DNA from: Hyphomonas chukchiensis | Lineage (GTDB): Bacteria; Pseudomonadota; Alphaproteobacteria; Caulobacterales; Hyphomonadaceae | Assembly (NCBI RefSeq): GCF_000682695.1 | Contig: NZ_AWFG01000074.1 | Coordinates: 124,001-188,000, forward strand | DNA length: 64,000 nt | Direction: 5' to 3' | Shown here: positions 26,482 through 36,066 of the stretch, piece after piece | Position numbering within the stretch: the first letter of the stretch is position 1 | Layout: every line of letters starts with the position of its first letter | The notes under the pieces: model-generated | Told to the model about the DNA's origin: nothing | Database searches by the model: none | What the model saw: only the letters and a program-made list of their open reading frames with translations | Translations under genes and position numbers: made by a program

Positions 26482-28239
26482 TCAGGGATTGGCGCCCGGT
26501 GCCTGCGCATAGAGACCGAAGACGGCGCCGACAAATCCGCCAGCGACATGCGTGCTGAGAATCTTGCCGTCGAGGCCGTCGGCTAGCGTGATCCAGTCAC
26601 TATCTCCATCAAGGCGATAGGCGAAATCATAGACATCGCCTCGTGCCGTAATGCGTAGCTGGATCGGCCTGCCGGGCGTCAATGCTATGGTTTGGGCGGC
26701 AACTTGCTCACCTTCGACCGGATCGTCAGGGCCCGCCTTACGGCGGAGTTTGATTGCGAGGCCGCCTGCCTCGTTTCGGACGATGCCCATGGCGTAAAAG
26801 TAATCATCGTTCTGGAGCACGGCGAGGCCGGCTTCCTCACCTGCCGTTTCCGGCGTGAAGATAAGGGAGGTTTCGGCTGTGGCGTTCTGGTGCTGCTGTC
26901 GCCTGCCCCAGAAAGAGGGCTGTGCGCCTGCGCCAATGTCAACAGGGCGCGGTTCGAGCCTCAGGTCGCCATCTTTCAATGTCCACCATTGCGAGGTGGG
27001 AACGCGCAGGGTCATCCAGCTGAACGGCAGACGGTCTGCATCAAATTCCTCGACATAGTCGAAGTTTCCGGTGAGCGGCACGGGGGGCGCCTCTGCTTGC
27101 GCAGCGGATGGCCTCTCGGACACGAAATGCGGCACAAGCTCACCCTTCGGCAGGATCACGGGCCAACCTGTGGACCAGTCAACCGGGAGCAGGAAGGTCT
27201 CGCGGCCGGTATTGTAGAAATCATCCTCATAGGGACGCACGCCGAGGAATGTGGCCCACCATTGCCCTGCCCCATCCTGCACGAGATCGGCATGACCGAC
27301 CGACGTGATCGGATCAGCGCGGTCTTCCGGCTGGTCGCGCTGCGTCAGGATCGGGTTGCCGTCATAGGCGACATAGGGACCGGTCACGGTCTTAGACCTG
27401 AGAACGACCTGGGAATGGTCAACCGCCGTGCCGCCCTCGGCCGCGCTCAGGTAGTACCAGTCACCGATGCGGTAGATATGCGGGCCTTCGATCCAGATCG
27501 GCTTCTCTTCAGGATGCACACCGCCATCAATCAGGACAACGGGTTCGGAGATGGACTGGAATGTTTTCGGATCGACCTCGCGAATCCAGATCGCACGGTG
27601 ACCTTCGTATCGGGCCTCTTCGGGCGGGGCATCATTGTTGATGGCATAGACCTTTCCATCCTCATCGAAGAAGAGCGAGGGGTCGATGCCGCCGACCTCG
27701 GGCAGCCAGATCGGATCTGACCACGGGCCGGCCGGGTCTTTCGTTGTGACGATAAAGTTGCCACCACAGTCGACGCAGGTATTGCCGACGTAGAATGTGC
27801 CGTCATGGAATTCGATTGTCGGCGCAAAGACGCCGCGCGACAGGCCGAGGCCGTCAAAGTCCAGCATGCCGGAGCGATCAATCACATTGCCGACCTGCTC
27901 CCAGTTGACGAGGTCGCGGCTGTGCATGACTGGAATGCCGGGAAAATAGCCGAATGTGGAGGTCACCAAGTAATAGTCGTCGCCTGCGCGTGTGACGCTG
28001 GGGTCCGGATAGAAGCCTGCAAGTACGGGATTGAGATAGCCTGTTGACAGGTCTCCCGCCGCCTCGAAGGCCGGGTCGTTGCCGGAATACCTGAACCATT
28101 CAAAGCGCGCGGCTGAGACAGTATCATCCGTTGCGGGCGTTACTCGTGGTGAATCGCCTTTGTCCGATCTGCCGCAAGCGCCCAACAAAAGCAGCGCCAC
28201 TACGAACGCTGCGTGCCCTATGGATCTTGCCAAAACCAT
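26482..28239 (-). CDS. GH43 beta-xylosidase/alpha-arabinofuranosidase lipoprotein
   Basis: The 585-aa protein has a lipobox LLGAC (Cys22), a five-bladed GH43 propeller and a C-terminal concanavalin-like sandwich. Catalytic residues are visible: base Asp79 (FYPDPSV), pKa-tuning Asp186 (GGIDPSLFF) and acid Glu251 (IWIEGPHIY). The C-terminal domain begins near FDYVEEFDADRLPFSWMTLRVP (residue about 395) and resembles the extra domain of GH43 xylosidases. GGAGGAA precedes the ATG. It is divergent from the GH10 xylanase over a XylR-type box. Removal of xylose or arabinose side chains from xylo-oligosaccharides at the outer membrane or in the periplasm is expected. Confidence 0.92.
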   Translation of the reverse strand: MVLARSIGHAAFVVALLLLGACGRSDKGDSPRVTPATDDTVSAARFEWFRYSGNDPAFEAAGDLSTGYLNPVLAGFYPDPSVTRAGDDYYLVTSTFGYFPGIPVMHSRDLVNWEQVGNVIDRSGMLDFDGLGLSRGVFAPTIEFHDGTFYVGNTCVDCGGNFIVTTKDPAGPWSDPIWLPEVGGIDPSLFFDEDGKVYAINNDAPPEEARYEGHRAIWIREVDPKTFQSISEPVVLIDGGVHPEEKPIWIEGPHIYRIGDWYYLSAAEGGTAVDHSQVVLRSKTVTGPYVAYDGNPILTQRDQPEDRADPITSVGHADLVQDGAGQWWATFLGVRPYEDDFYNTGRETFLLPVDWSTGWPVILPKGELVPHFVSERPSAAQAEAPPVPLTGNFDYVEEFDADRLPFSWMTLRVPTSQWWTLKDGDLRLEPRPVDIGAGAQPSFWGRRQQHQNATAETSLIFTPETAGEEAGLAVLQNDDYFYAMGIVRNEAGGLAIKLRRKAGPDDPVEGEQVAAQTIALTPGRPIQLRITARGDVYDFAYRLDGDSDWITLADGLDGKILSTHVAGGFVGAVFGLYAQAPGANP

Positions 28240-28308
28240 GCGCCGAATTCCTCCGCTGTCTTTTTTTGTTTTCGCCCCGGTCGCCTATGGACGTTTCGAC
28301 CCGAGGAA

Positions 28309-28322
28309 TGATAGCGTTACCA
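28309..28322. promoter_or_regulatory. XylR-type operator between GH43 and GH10 genes
   Basis: TGATAGCGTTACCA is a full match to the consensus TGWTAGCGNTAMCA. It lies 64 nt before the GH10 start and 70 nt before the GH43 start, in the shared promoter region. Confidence 0.7.
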
Positions 28323-28385
28323 TAATAAGTGGACAGGTCCGGCGTCAACTCGGCCTGTTTCGAGAAAAATCATGGGAGGACCAGC

Positions 28386-29507
28386 ATGTCCAAAATCTCT
28401 CGCCGGGAGTGGCTTGCATTGGCAAGCGCTTCATCCGCCTTCGGATTGAGTGCCTGCGCGACGCCGAATGGCGCCGCTGAAACGCAGCCCCTTCAAACGC
28501 TCGCTGCCGCGAAGGGTATGCGGTTTGGCTCCGCTATGGGCGCAGGCCAGCTGGATGATGCCCGCTACCGGGAAATCATGTTGCGTGAGTGCTCCACCAT
28601 GGTGGCTGAGAACGAGTTCAAATGGTACTCGGTCTATCCCGCGCCGGACGTCGTGAATTTTGAGCCCGCTGACCGGCTCTTCGCCTTCGCTGGCGAGAAT
28701 GGACTGACCATGCGCGGGCATACGCTGCTTTGGCATCGACCGGAATACTCGCCGCAATGGGTCAATGATCTTGAATTCGAGAGCGCCTCTGCAACGGCTG
28801 ACTTTGTTGAAGAAAAGATCGCGCGTGTCGTCGATCGCTATGCTCCCGGTATTTACGCCTGGGATGTCGTCAATGAGGCGATTGATGACCAGACAGGCAA
28901 ATTTCGCGAGACCTCGCTGAGCGCAAAAATGGGCGAACAGCTGATTGATCATGCCTTCCATGTTGCCAAGGCTCACGCGCCGAATGCGCGGCTCGTCTAC
29001 AATGACTTCATGAGCTGGGAAACGACCAGCACCGCTCACCGCGCGGGCGTGCTCCGGTTTCTCGAGCGCCTACTGTCTCGCGGTGTGCCGCTCGATGGCC
29101 TAGGCATCCAGAGCCATTCGAATTATGAAATGCCGGATGAGTACACGACGGACAAGCAACGCGAATGGGTTGCCTTCTGTGATGAGGTCGCGGGCATGGG
29201 CCTCGAAATGTACATCACGGAATTTGATGTGAACGATACGCGCCTAAAGCCCGACATTGCCTATCGTGATGCGCTTATTGCCACTTACACGCGCGATTAT
29301 TTCGATCTGATGCTCGCCTATCCGCAGGTCAAGGAGGTGCTCGCCTGGGGGATGGTGGACGACCAGAACTGGCTTCAGGGCTTCCTTCCGCGCGCCGACG
29401 GTGTCCTCAAACGGCCGACTTTGTATGACAAGGACTACAAGCCGAAAGCTATCCGGGAAGCCTTGGCAGCCGCCTTCAAGGCCGCGCCGTATCGGCAGCC
29501 GATATAA
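28386..29507 (+). CDS. GH10 endo-1,4-beta-xylanase, Tat/lipoprotein type
   Basis: The product is 373 aa from the ATG at 28386, with GGGAGGA upstream. The N-terminus SRREWLALASASSAFGLSAC combines a twin-arginine motif (Arg6, Arg7) with a lipobox LSAC (Cys24), suggesting export folded and then lipid anchored. The catalytic barrel carries GHTLLWH, WDVVNEAI (acid/base Glu164) and ITEFDV (nucleophile Glu279), plus the substrate-binding NDF and IQSHS segments. It cuts the xylan backbone internally. The length fits a single-domain GH10 with no carbohydrate-binding module. Confidence 0.95.
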   Translation: MSKISRREWLALASASSAFGLSACATPNGAAETQPLQTLAAAKGMRFGSAMGAGQLDDARYREIMLRECSTMVAENEFKWYSVYPAPDVVNFEPADRLFAFAGENGLTMRGHTLLWHRPEYSPQWVNDLEFESASATADFVEEKIARVVDRYAPGIYAWDVVNEAIDDQTGKFRETSLSAKMGEQLIDHAFHVAKAHAPNARLVYNDFMSWETTSTAHRAGVLRFLERLLSRGVPLDGLGIQSHSNYEMPDEYTTDKQREWVAFCDEVAGMGLEMYITEFDVNDTRLKPDIAYRDALIATYTRDYFDLMLAYPQVKEVLAWGMVDDQNWLQGFLPRADGVLKRPTLYDKDYKPKAIREALAAAFKAAPYRQPI

Positions 29508-29635
29508 TCCTGCTCCGGGAAATACAGCCATAATTTTGTGTTTTTTGAGGGTTTGGCATCCAAAAGTTCATCAATTGCGAGGAGAATAACCTTGCCAACT
29601 CAGTCTTCGGATAGTTAGAGGCTGAAGCCCCCATA

Positions 29636-30694
29636 ATGGCACAGTGGATGGATAGTATTGCAGTGAACAAGCCTCAACCGATCACCATCAAGGAAGTTGC
29701 CGAAGAAGCCGGTGTCTCGCAGATGACGGTTTCGCGCGTGCTCAACAAGCAAAAGCTGGTCAAGGAATCGACCCGTTTGAAGGTTGAAGCCGCCATCGCC
29801 GCCTTAAATTACCGCCCCAATCTGATGGCCCGGAGCCTCGCAGGCGGCAAGTCCAAACTGATCGGTCTCGCCTATTACAACCCGAGCCCCAGCTATCTCA
29901 GCGCCCTTCTGGTCAGCGCCCTCAAGCGGTGCCGCGACCTGGGCCACCACCTTGTCATTGAAGACCTGTCCGATATCGAGGGCGACCTCGATACATCCCT
30001 GATCGTGAAGCGCCTGAGCTCGATCCGTCTCAATGGGCTGATCCTGGCGCCGCCGCTCAGCAACAACCTGACCCTGCTGGGACTGTTGAAGGATATGGGC
30101 ATTCCTGTCGTGGCGCTGAGTTTCCGGGATGAGGAATCTGTCCATTCAAGCGTTGCCTTTGACGATGTCGCTGCAGCATTCGAAATGACTGAACTGCTCA
30201 TCGCCAAAGGCCACCGCCGCATCGGCTTCATTCGCGGCCCTGTTGAGCATCCCTCAAGCCTCCAGCGCCAGGCCGGTTTCGAGAAGGCGCTGGAAAAGCA
30301 CGGCATCCCCGTGGATCAGAGCCTGATGTTTCAGGGGGACTTCACATTCGTGTCGGGTCTTGAGCTGGCCAGCAAGATGCTGGACACCGCCTCGCCTCCG
30401 ACCGCCGTGTTTGCCAGTAACGACGACATGGCGGCAGGCATCAGCGCAGGTGCGCAGCGCCGCGGCCTGAAAATCCCGTCGGAACTGTCGATCGTCGGCT
30501 TCGATGACACGGCGATCGCGGCCGCCATCTGGCCCCGCTTGACCACCGTGCGCCAGCCCATCGCGGAAATGGCACAGAACGCGGTCGATATCATTTCCGA
30601 GATCACCAGCCGGACATGGAATGGTGAGCAATTGCACGTCACCATTGATGCGATTGAGATCGTTGAGCGCGAAAGCCTGACAGCGCCGAAATAG
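29636..30694 (+). CDS. xylR: LacI-family regulator, probable xylose repressor XylR
   Basis: The 352-aa protein has a LacI HTH with hinge helix at residues about 16-75 (PITIKEVAEEAGVSQMTVSRVLNKQ ... LNYRPNLMARSLAGGKS), then a periplasmic-binding-protein-like effector domain (FIRGPVEHPSSLQRQAGFEKAL, TAVFASNDDMAAGI, LSIVGFDDTAIAAAIWPRLTTVRQP). It sits in the middle of the xylan module, where four divergent promoters carry Caulobacter-like XylR boxes, so it is the natural repressor released by xylose. The start is uncertain: no good ribosome-binding site precedes the first ATG, and one at 29648 is possible. No clear box is seen before its own gene. Confidence 0.88.
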   Translation: MAQWMDSIAVNKPQPITIKEVAEEAGVSQMTVSRVLNKQKLVKESTRLKVEAAIAALNYRPNLMARSLAGGKSKLIGLAYYNPSPSYLSALLVSALKRCRDLGHHLVIEDLSDIEGDLDTSLIVKRLSSIRLNGLILAPPLSNNLTLLGLLKDMGIPVVALSFRDEESVHSSVAFDDVAAAFEMTELLIAKGHRRIGFIRGPVEHPSSLQRQAGFEKALEKHGIPVDQSLMFQGDFTFVSGLELASKMLDTASPPTAVFASNDDMAAGISAGAQRRGLKIPSELSIVGFDDTAIAAAIWPRLTTVRQPIAEMAQNAVDIISEITSRTWNGEQLHVTIDAIEIVERESLTAPK

Positions 30695-30739
30695 TGACGC
30701 TTCGCCCCAAGGGTCGCCTGACTTTAGCCAGACATGAAA

Positions 30740-30769
30740 ATGGCAGGCGAGTCTGAACCCGCCTGCCAT
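30740..30769. terminator. Bidirectional hairpin between xylR and the xylose symporter
   Basis: ATGGCAGGCG and CGCCTGCCAT form a 10-bp stem with a 10-nt loop. On the minus strand it is followed by TTTTC. It lies between the convergent stops at 30694 and 30791 and probably ends both transcripts. Confidence 0.65.
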
Positions 30770-30790
30770 TCATAAGTGTTGCAGGGCTGG

Positions 30791-32215
30791 CTAGCTCTGC
30801 ATGTCTTCAAGTTCCTTGCCCTTGGTTTCGCGCACGGCCCAGACGACGAAGCCGATCGAGATGAAGGCGAAGATGGCGTAGATGCCGTAGGCACCTGTCA
30901 GACCGATGGCGGCGCTTCCGAGCATCATCGGGAAGGTCCACGTGATCAGGAAGTTCGCGACCCATTGGAAGAAGCCGGCAACCGCGAGGCCGGAGCCACG
31001 GATCTGGTTGGGGAACATCTCCCCCAGCGAGACCCACATGACGGGGCCCCAGGAGCCGTTGAAGAAGGCCACATAGGCATTTGCCGCGAGCAGTGCGATC
31101 AGGCCGATGCTGCCGGGCAGGCTGACCTGGCCATCCACCAGCCGCGCCTGCGAGAAGCAGAAGACGAGGATGGACAACGAGATGGCCATCCCTATCGAAC
31201 CAACAAAAAGGAGCGGCTTGCGGCCGATCCGGTCAATCAGGGCAAGGGCCACAATCACCGCCATGATGGAGACCGCCCCGGAGATGACGTTGATGAGAAG
31301 CGCGTCGCCTTCGGAGAAGCCCACTGCCTGCCAGAGCACAGCGCCGTAATAGAAGACGACATTGATACCGACCAGCTGCTGGAATGTGGCGAGGCCAATG
31401 CCGATCCACACGATGGGGCGCAGGAATGTACCCTTTGCGAGCACGTCGGACAGCCTTGGCTTGTGGTCGTCCAGCGCCAGGGAGCGCTCGATCTCGCTGA
31501 CCTTGTGCGGGGCGCGGCGGGCTCCACCAATGCGCGCCAGAACGCTCTCGGCCTTGGCGGAACTGCCCTTCACGACCAGAAAGCGCGGGCTTTCCGGAAT
31601 GAAGAGGAGCGCAACAAGAAAGAAGGTCGCCGGCAGGAGCTCGACCCAGAACATCCAGCGCCAGGCTTCAAAACCAAAAAGCCATTCGTTGAGGGACGAA
31701 CCTGCCGAACCGGCGATCAGGTAATTGCTGAGGAAAGCCACGAACAGGCCGCTGATGATGGCCACCTGCTGGATGGATGAGAGGCGCCCGCGGAAACGGG
31801 CCGGCGCGATCTCTGAGATATAGGCCGGTGACATGACACTGGCCGCGCCAACGGCGAGGCCGCCGATGATACGGTAGATGACGAATTCGAACGAGCTGTG
31901 CGCGACGCCTGACCCCCAGGCGCTGACGATAAAGAAGATCGACGCGACGATCATCATTGTGCGGCGTCCGAACGTGTCAGAAAGGCGCCCCGCGAGGGCC
32001 GCGCCCGCAGCACAGCCAAGCAGCATGGACGCCACATTGAACCCTGTGCCGACTTCTTCTGAGTTGAAGGCGGAGCGTAAGCCATCGACGGTGCCGTTGA
32101 TAACGCCGCTGTCAAAACCGAACAGGAACCCCCCGATCGTTGCCACGCAACTGATCAGCAGTACAAATGCGAAGTCCCCCTCGAATTTTCCCGGCGTGAT
32201 TGTTGTATCAGTCAT
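30791..32215 (-). CDS. xylE: MFS sugar porter, probable D-xylose/H+ symporter
   Basis: The 474-aa protein has twelve predicted membrane segments and the sugar-porter signatures GFDSGVINGT, GRLSDTFGRRTMM, PAYISEIAPARFRGRLSSIQQ, PESPRFLVVKG, FQQLVGINVVFYYG, DRIGRKPLLFVG and SLGEMFPNQIRGSG. The start at 32215 is chosen because GGGAGGCAAA immediately precedes it; a frame 10 codons longer lacks this. It is divergent from xylB-xylA over two XylR-type boxes. XylE-type proton symport of D-xylose is the expected role, though a related hexose or arabinose could also be carried. Confidence 0.88.
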   Translation of the reverse strand: MTDTTITPGKFEGDFAFVLLISCVATIGGFLFGFDSGVINGTVDGLRSAFNSEEVGTGFNVASMLLGCAAGAALAGRLSDTFGRRTMMIVASIFFIVSAWGSGVAHSSFEFVIYRIIGGLAVGAASVMSPAYISEIAPARFRGRLSSIQQVAIISGLFVAFLSNYLIAGSAGSSLNEWLFGFEAWRWMFWVELLPATFFLVALLFIPESPRFLVVKGSSAKAESVLARIGGARRAPHKVSEIERSLALDDHKPRLSDVLAKGTFLRPIVWIGIGLATFQQLVGINVVFYYGAVLWQAVGFSEGDALLINVISGAVSIMAVIVALALIDRIGRKPLLFVGSIGMAISLSILVFCFSQARLVDGQVSLPGSIGLIALLAANAYVAFFNGSWGPVMWVSLGEMFPNQIRGSGLAVAGFFQWVANFLITWTFPMMLGSAAIGLTGAYGIYAIFAFISIGFVVWAVRETKGKELEDMQS

Positions 32216-32282
32216 TTTGCCTCCCTTGGCATTCCGCGGAATCAAGTCCGTCTTTTAGTCTTGATGAATCTAAAACCCATAA

Positions 32283-32296
32283 TGTTAGGGCTACCA
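32283..32296. promoter_or_regulatory. XylR-type operator near xylose symporter start
   Basis: TGTTAGGGCTACCA differs from the consensus only at the centre (GG for CG), and its flanks extend the symmetry to AATG...CATT. It lies 68 nt upstream of the symporter ATG. Confidence 0.65.
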
Positions 32297-32494
32297 TTAC
32301 CAAAGCTAACTCAGCCTGCGCAATCCGCAAAGCGATTTAAAAAAGCCCTCGCCTGTCGTGTTTCCAACGGCGTACAAACGCCGAAGTTTAACCGGAGGCT
32401 CTCGCTACGGACGAGGAGAGTTACCCCGAACTGTCATTTTGTCATCTGATTATAGAAAAAAATGCCGACCCGTCTTGTCGGCTATCGTCTCTGA

Positions 32495-32508
32495 TGTTAG
32501 CGGTATCA
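32495..32508. promoter_or_regulatory. XylR-type operator next to the xylB promoter
   Basis: TGTTAGCGGTATCA matches the operator pattern. It is followed directly by TATAAT (32509-32514), a likely -10 element for xylB transcription on the plus strand. A bound repressor would therefore block polymerase. Confidence 0.68.
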
Positions 32509-32564
32509 TATAATTATAAAATGTACCTGTCCGCATAGACGGACGGCCAGAGGGAACGACATTC

Positions 32565-34028
32565 GTGTATTTGGGAATTGATATCGGCACATCGAGCGTG
32601 AAGGCGCTCCTGCTCAACGATGCCGGAAACGTCGTCGATACGAGCAGTGCTGAAATTCCGATATCGCGCCCCCGCCCCCTTTGGTCAGAACAGAAGCCAT
32701 CCGATTGGTGGACGGCCACCAACATGGCAGTTGCCGGACTTGATGTGAACAAGCGGCACAAGGTCCGCGCCGTTGGCCTTTCCGGTCAGATGCATGGCGC
32801 AACCCTGCTCGACAAATCGCTGACGCCGCTCAGGCCCGCCATTCTGTGGAATGACGGGCGCAGTATTGTTGAGAGTGCCGACCTGCAAGCGCGGGAACCT
32901 GACTTCGTTACCAAGGGCGGCAATATCGTCATGCCCGGATTCACCGCGCCCAAGCTCGAATGGGTGCGTCGCCATGAGCCTGAAGTTTTTGCCAAGATAC
33001 ACAAAGTCCTGCTGCCCAAGGATTATGTCCGACTGCGCATGACCGGTGAAATCGCATCCGACATGTCCGACTCGGCTGGTACACTTTGGATGGATGTCGC
33101 GGAGCGTCGCTGGCATGCGCCGCTGCTGGCGGCGTGTGGATTGTCCGAAAACCAAATGCCGACCCTTTATGAAGGCCCTGAGGAAACCGGCATCCTTCGC
33201 CAGGAAGCTGCCGAAGCCTGGGGCATGGAGCGCGTACCCGTTGTGGCCGGTGGCGGTGACAATGCCGCTGGCGCAGTCGGTGTCGGAGTGGTGGACGAAG
33301 GCGATGCGCTTCTCTCGCTCGGCACGTCGGGCGTGATCTTCGTCGCCGGGAACAAATTCCGCTCGAACCCGGGCTCTGCCGCGCACGCCTTTTGCCATGC
33401 CCTGCCCGACCGCTGGCACCTCATGTCGGTGATGTTGAGCGCAGCAAGCTGTCTCGACTGGGCCTGCCGCGCAACCGGCACAAAAAATGCTGAAACACTT
33501 ATCGAAAAGGCCGAACAGGACGGCACGATCGCCGGACAGGAGGTTTTCCTCCCCTACCTGTCAGGTGAACGCACCCCGCATAACAATCCTTATGCGAGCG
33601 GCGTCCTGTTCGGTCTCACTCATGACACTGACACGGCCCAAATCGCCCAAGCGGTGCTTGAAGGCGTTGCCTTTGGAATGGCAGATGGCCTGGACGCCTT
33701 GCTGGCCTGTGGCATCGATATCAAATCCATCTCTGTTATCGGCGGCGGCTCGCAGTCGGCCTATTGGGGACGTATCCTCGCAGCCGTCCTGAAGCGGCCC
33801 CTGTTCTATCGCGACGGCGCGTCCAGCGGCCCCGCACTCGGTGCAGCGCGGCTGGCCCGGTATTCCCAAAACCCGATGCCCTACGAGGATGCGTTCGGCG
33901 CACCCGCGACAACCAACGTCATCGAACCACATGACGCCGACATGGATCGGCTCGAAACCAAGCGCAAGAAATTTACGCGCCTCTATGGGGCGCTCTCGGA
34001 TGAATTTACAGGAGCTTCGAATGGCTGA
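32565..34028 (+). CDS. xylB: Xylulokinase
   Basis: The 487-aa FGGY-family kinase phosphorylates D-xylulose to xylulose 5-phosphate. It starts with GTG at 32565, 8-9 nt after GAGGGAA. The product begins MYLGIDIGTSSVKALLLND, with GQMHGATLLD, RPAILWNDGR, KDYVRLRMTGEIASDMSDSAGTLW, GGGDNAAGAVGVG and the C-terminal GGGSQSAYWGRILAAVL, all XylB blocks. Its stop overlaps the xylose isomerase start by 8 nt. The order xylB-xylA-transaldolase forms the assimilation operon under the operators at 32283 and 32495. Confidence 0.95.
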   Translation: MYLGIDIGTSSVKALLLNDAGNVVDTSSAEIPISRPRPLWSEQKPSDWWTATNMAVAGLDVNKRHKVRAVGLSGQMHGATLLDKSLTPLRPAILWNDGRSIVESADLQAREPDFVTKGGNIVMPGFTAPKLEWVRRHEPEVFAKIHKVLLPKDYVRLRMTGEIASDMSDSAGTLWMDVAERRWHAPLLAACGLSENQMPTLYEGPEETGILRQEAAEAWGMERVPVVAGGGDNAAGAVGVGVVDEGDALLSLGTSGVIFVAGNKFRSNPGSAAHAFCHALPDRWHLMSVMLSAASCLDWACRATGTKNAETLIEKAEQDGTIAGQEVFLPYLSGERTPHNNPYASGVLFGLTHDTDTAQIAQAVLEGVAFGMADGLDALLACGIDIKSISVIGGGSQSAYWGRILAAVLKRPLFYRDGASSGPALGAARLARYSQNPMPYEDAFGAPATTNVIEPHDADMDRLETKRKKFTRLYGALSDEFTGASNG

Positions 34029-35364
34029 CACAGATAGAATGACGCTTAAGGATCCGGTCTTCGGTGACATCGCCCCAATCAAGTTTGAGGGCCCCGACAG
34101 CGAGAACCTGCTTGCCTATCGCTATTACAACAAGGACCAGATGGTGCTTGGAAAGCGCATGGAAGATCACCTCCGCATGGCGGTGTGCTACTGGCATACC
34201 TTCTGCTGGGACGGCTTCGACATTTTCGGCGCAGGCACGTTCGACCGCCCGTGGCAGAATCCTGCCAATGACCGGAGCGCTGCCGATGCAAAGATGGCGG
34301 CGGCTTTTGAATTCTTCACGAAGCTTGGCCTTCCCTATTACTGCTTCCATGATGTGGACGTGCCCGAAGCCTCCACTACGCCGGACGAACTCTCGAACAA
34401 TTTCAAGCGCGCAAGCGACCGACTTGGCACTTATCAGGAAGAGACCGGCGTCAAACTGCTCTGGGGCACCGCGAACCTTTTCAGCCATCCGCGTTACGCC
34501 GCCGGTGGCCTGACCAATCCAGATCCGGAAGTGGCGGCCTGCGCTGTGCGTCAGATACGTGATTGTCTTGAGGCAACGCATCGCCTCGGCGGCGAGAATT
34601 ATGTGCTCTGGGGTGGACGTGAAGGCTATGACACGCTGCTGAACACGGACCTGACCCGTGAACTGGAGAATTTCGGCCGCTTCCTCTCGATGGTCGTCGA
34701 GCACAAGCACAAGATAGGCTTCAAGGGAAAAATCCTGATCGAGCCCAAGCCGCATGAGCCGATGTACCATCAGTATGACTTCGACACGGCCACGATTTAC
34801 GGTTTCCTGTCGCGCTTCGGCCTGCTCGGCGAAGTGCACGTCAATATCGAACCGAACCACGCCACACTGTCTGGCCACAGCTTCGCACATGAAGTGGCCA
34901 CGGCTGTCTCGCTCGACATGATGGGCTCCATCGACATCAATAGCGGCAACTACCAGAATGGATGGGATACGGACCAGTTCAATCTGGATGTCCGCGACAT
35001 CACGCTGGCGCTAGTGGAACTCCTGCCATCGGGCGGGCTCGATACGGGCGGTTTCAACTTCGATGCCAAGGTGCGCCGCCAGAGCAACGATCTTTCCGAT
35101 CTGTTCCACGGCCATATTGGAGGCGCAGACGCCCTTGCCCGCGCCCTGCTGGCGGCGGCCGACCTGATCGAGCGCGGCGAGATCAAGGATCTGAAAGAGA
35201 AGCGCTATAGCGGCTGGAACGGGGCGCTTGGCAAGAAGATGCTGTCCGACGGAGCTTCGCTGGCCTCCATCGCGGATCAAGCTGCATCCGAAAGCCTGAA
35301 CGGGAAGCACAGCTCGGGCCGGCAGGAATATCTTGAGAACCTCGTCGCACGCAGCATCAAATAG
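34021..35364 (+). CDS. xylA: Xylose isomerase (class II)
   Basis: The 447-aa protein converts D-xylose to D-xylulose with two divalent metals. Active-site blocks are complete: YYCFHDVDVPEA (catalytic His), VLWGGREGYDTLLNTDL, KILIEPKPHEPMYHQYDFD (metal-binding Glu), VNIEPNHATLSGHSFAHE and GSIDINSGNYQNGWDTDQFN. AGGAGCTTCG precedes the ATG at 34021, which lies inside the end of xylB. Its presence shows the isomerase route. That contrasts with the oxidative xylose dehydrogenase pathway known in Caulobacter, despite the Caulobacter-like operator sequences. No oxidative-pathway genes are seen in this window. Confidence 0.96.
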   Translation: MADTDRMTLKDPVFGDIAPIKFEGPDSENLLAYRYYNKDQMVLGKRMEDHLRMAVCYWHTFCWDGFDIFGAGTFDRPWQNPANDRSAADAKMAAAFEFFTKLGLPYYCFHDVDVPEASTTPDELSNNFKRASDRLGTYQEETGVKLLWGTANLFSHPRYAAGGLTNPDPEVAACAVRQIRDCLEATHRLGGENYVLWGGREGYDTLLNTDLTRELENFGRFLSMVVEHKHKIGFKGKILIEPKPHEPMYHQYDFDTATIYGFLSRFGLLGEVHVNIEPNHATLSGHSFAHEVATAVSLDMMGSIDINSGNYQNGWDTDQFNLDVRDITLALVELLPSGGLDTGGFNFDAKVRRQSNDLSDLFHGHIGGADALARALLAAADLIERGEIKDLKEKRYSGWNGALGKKMLSDGASLASIADQAASESLNGKHSSGRQEYLENLVARSIK

Positions 35365-35373
35365 GATCGCCCC

Positions 35374-36024
35374 ATGCAATTTTTTGTCGACACGGCCGAC
35401 CTTGATGCCATCGCAGAACTCAATGCCCTTGGCCTTGTGGATGGGGTGACTACCAATCCCAGCCTGATCAAGAAATCAGGCCGGGACTTCAAGGACACGA
35501 TTGCCGAGATTTGCGGCATTGTCTCCGGACCCGTCAGCGCTGAGGTCATTGCGGTCGATGCGGATGGCATGCTGGAGCAGGGCCGCAAGCTTGCCGCGAT
35601 TGCACCCAATGTGGTCGTGAAGCTGCCCCTGACGCTGCCTGGGTTGCAGGTTTGCAAGACGCTGTCCGATGAGGGTACGCAAACCAATGTGACTCTGTGC
35701 TTCTCAGCGAACCAGGCGCTGCTCGCGGCCAAGGCGGGAGCGACCTATATCTCTCCCTTTATCGGACGCCTCGACGATATTCACATCGACGGGCTCGATC
35801 TCATCCGTGAGATCCGCACGATCTATGACAACTACATGTTCGAGACGCAGATCCTTGCCGCGTCGATCCGCGGTCCGCTGCATGTAAAGGAATGCGCCTT
35901 GATTGGCGCGGATGTAATGACCGCGCCACCAAACGTTATAAGTGCGCTGGCCGATCATGTACTGACGGCAAAGGGCCTGGAAACATTCCTTGCCGATGCC
36001 AAGACCGCAGGGATCACGATTTAG
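35374..36024 (+). CDS. Transaldolase-family protein (TalC / fructose-6-phosphate aldolase type)
   Basis: The 216-aa short-form protein begins [13 protein letters not shown] and carries [34 protein letters not shown] (Schiff-base Lys83), [32 protein letters not shown] and [21 protein letters not shown]. Short enzymes of this type act either as transaldolase or as fructose-6-phosphate aldolase. After XylA and XylB, a transaldolase role in the non-oxidative pentose phosphate pathway is the simplest reading. It starts 9 nt after xylA and clearly belongs to the same operon. Confidence 0.92.
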   Translation: MQFFVDTADLDAIAELNALGLVDGVTTNPSLIKKSGRDFKDTIAEICGIVSGPVSAEVIAVDADGMLEQGRKLAAIAPNVVVKLPLTLPGLQVCKTLSDEGTQTNVTLCFSANQALLAAKAGATYISPFIGRLDDIHIDGLDLIREIRTIYDNYMFETQILAASIRGPLHVKECALIGADVMTAPPNVISALADHVLTAKGLETFLADAKTAGITI

Positions 36025-36066
36025 GACCGTCGGCGTCCCTGCCTTAAGAAATGGAGAGAGCACAAC

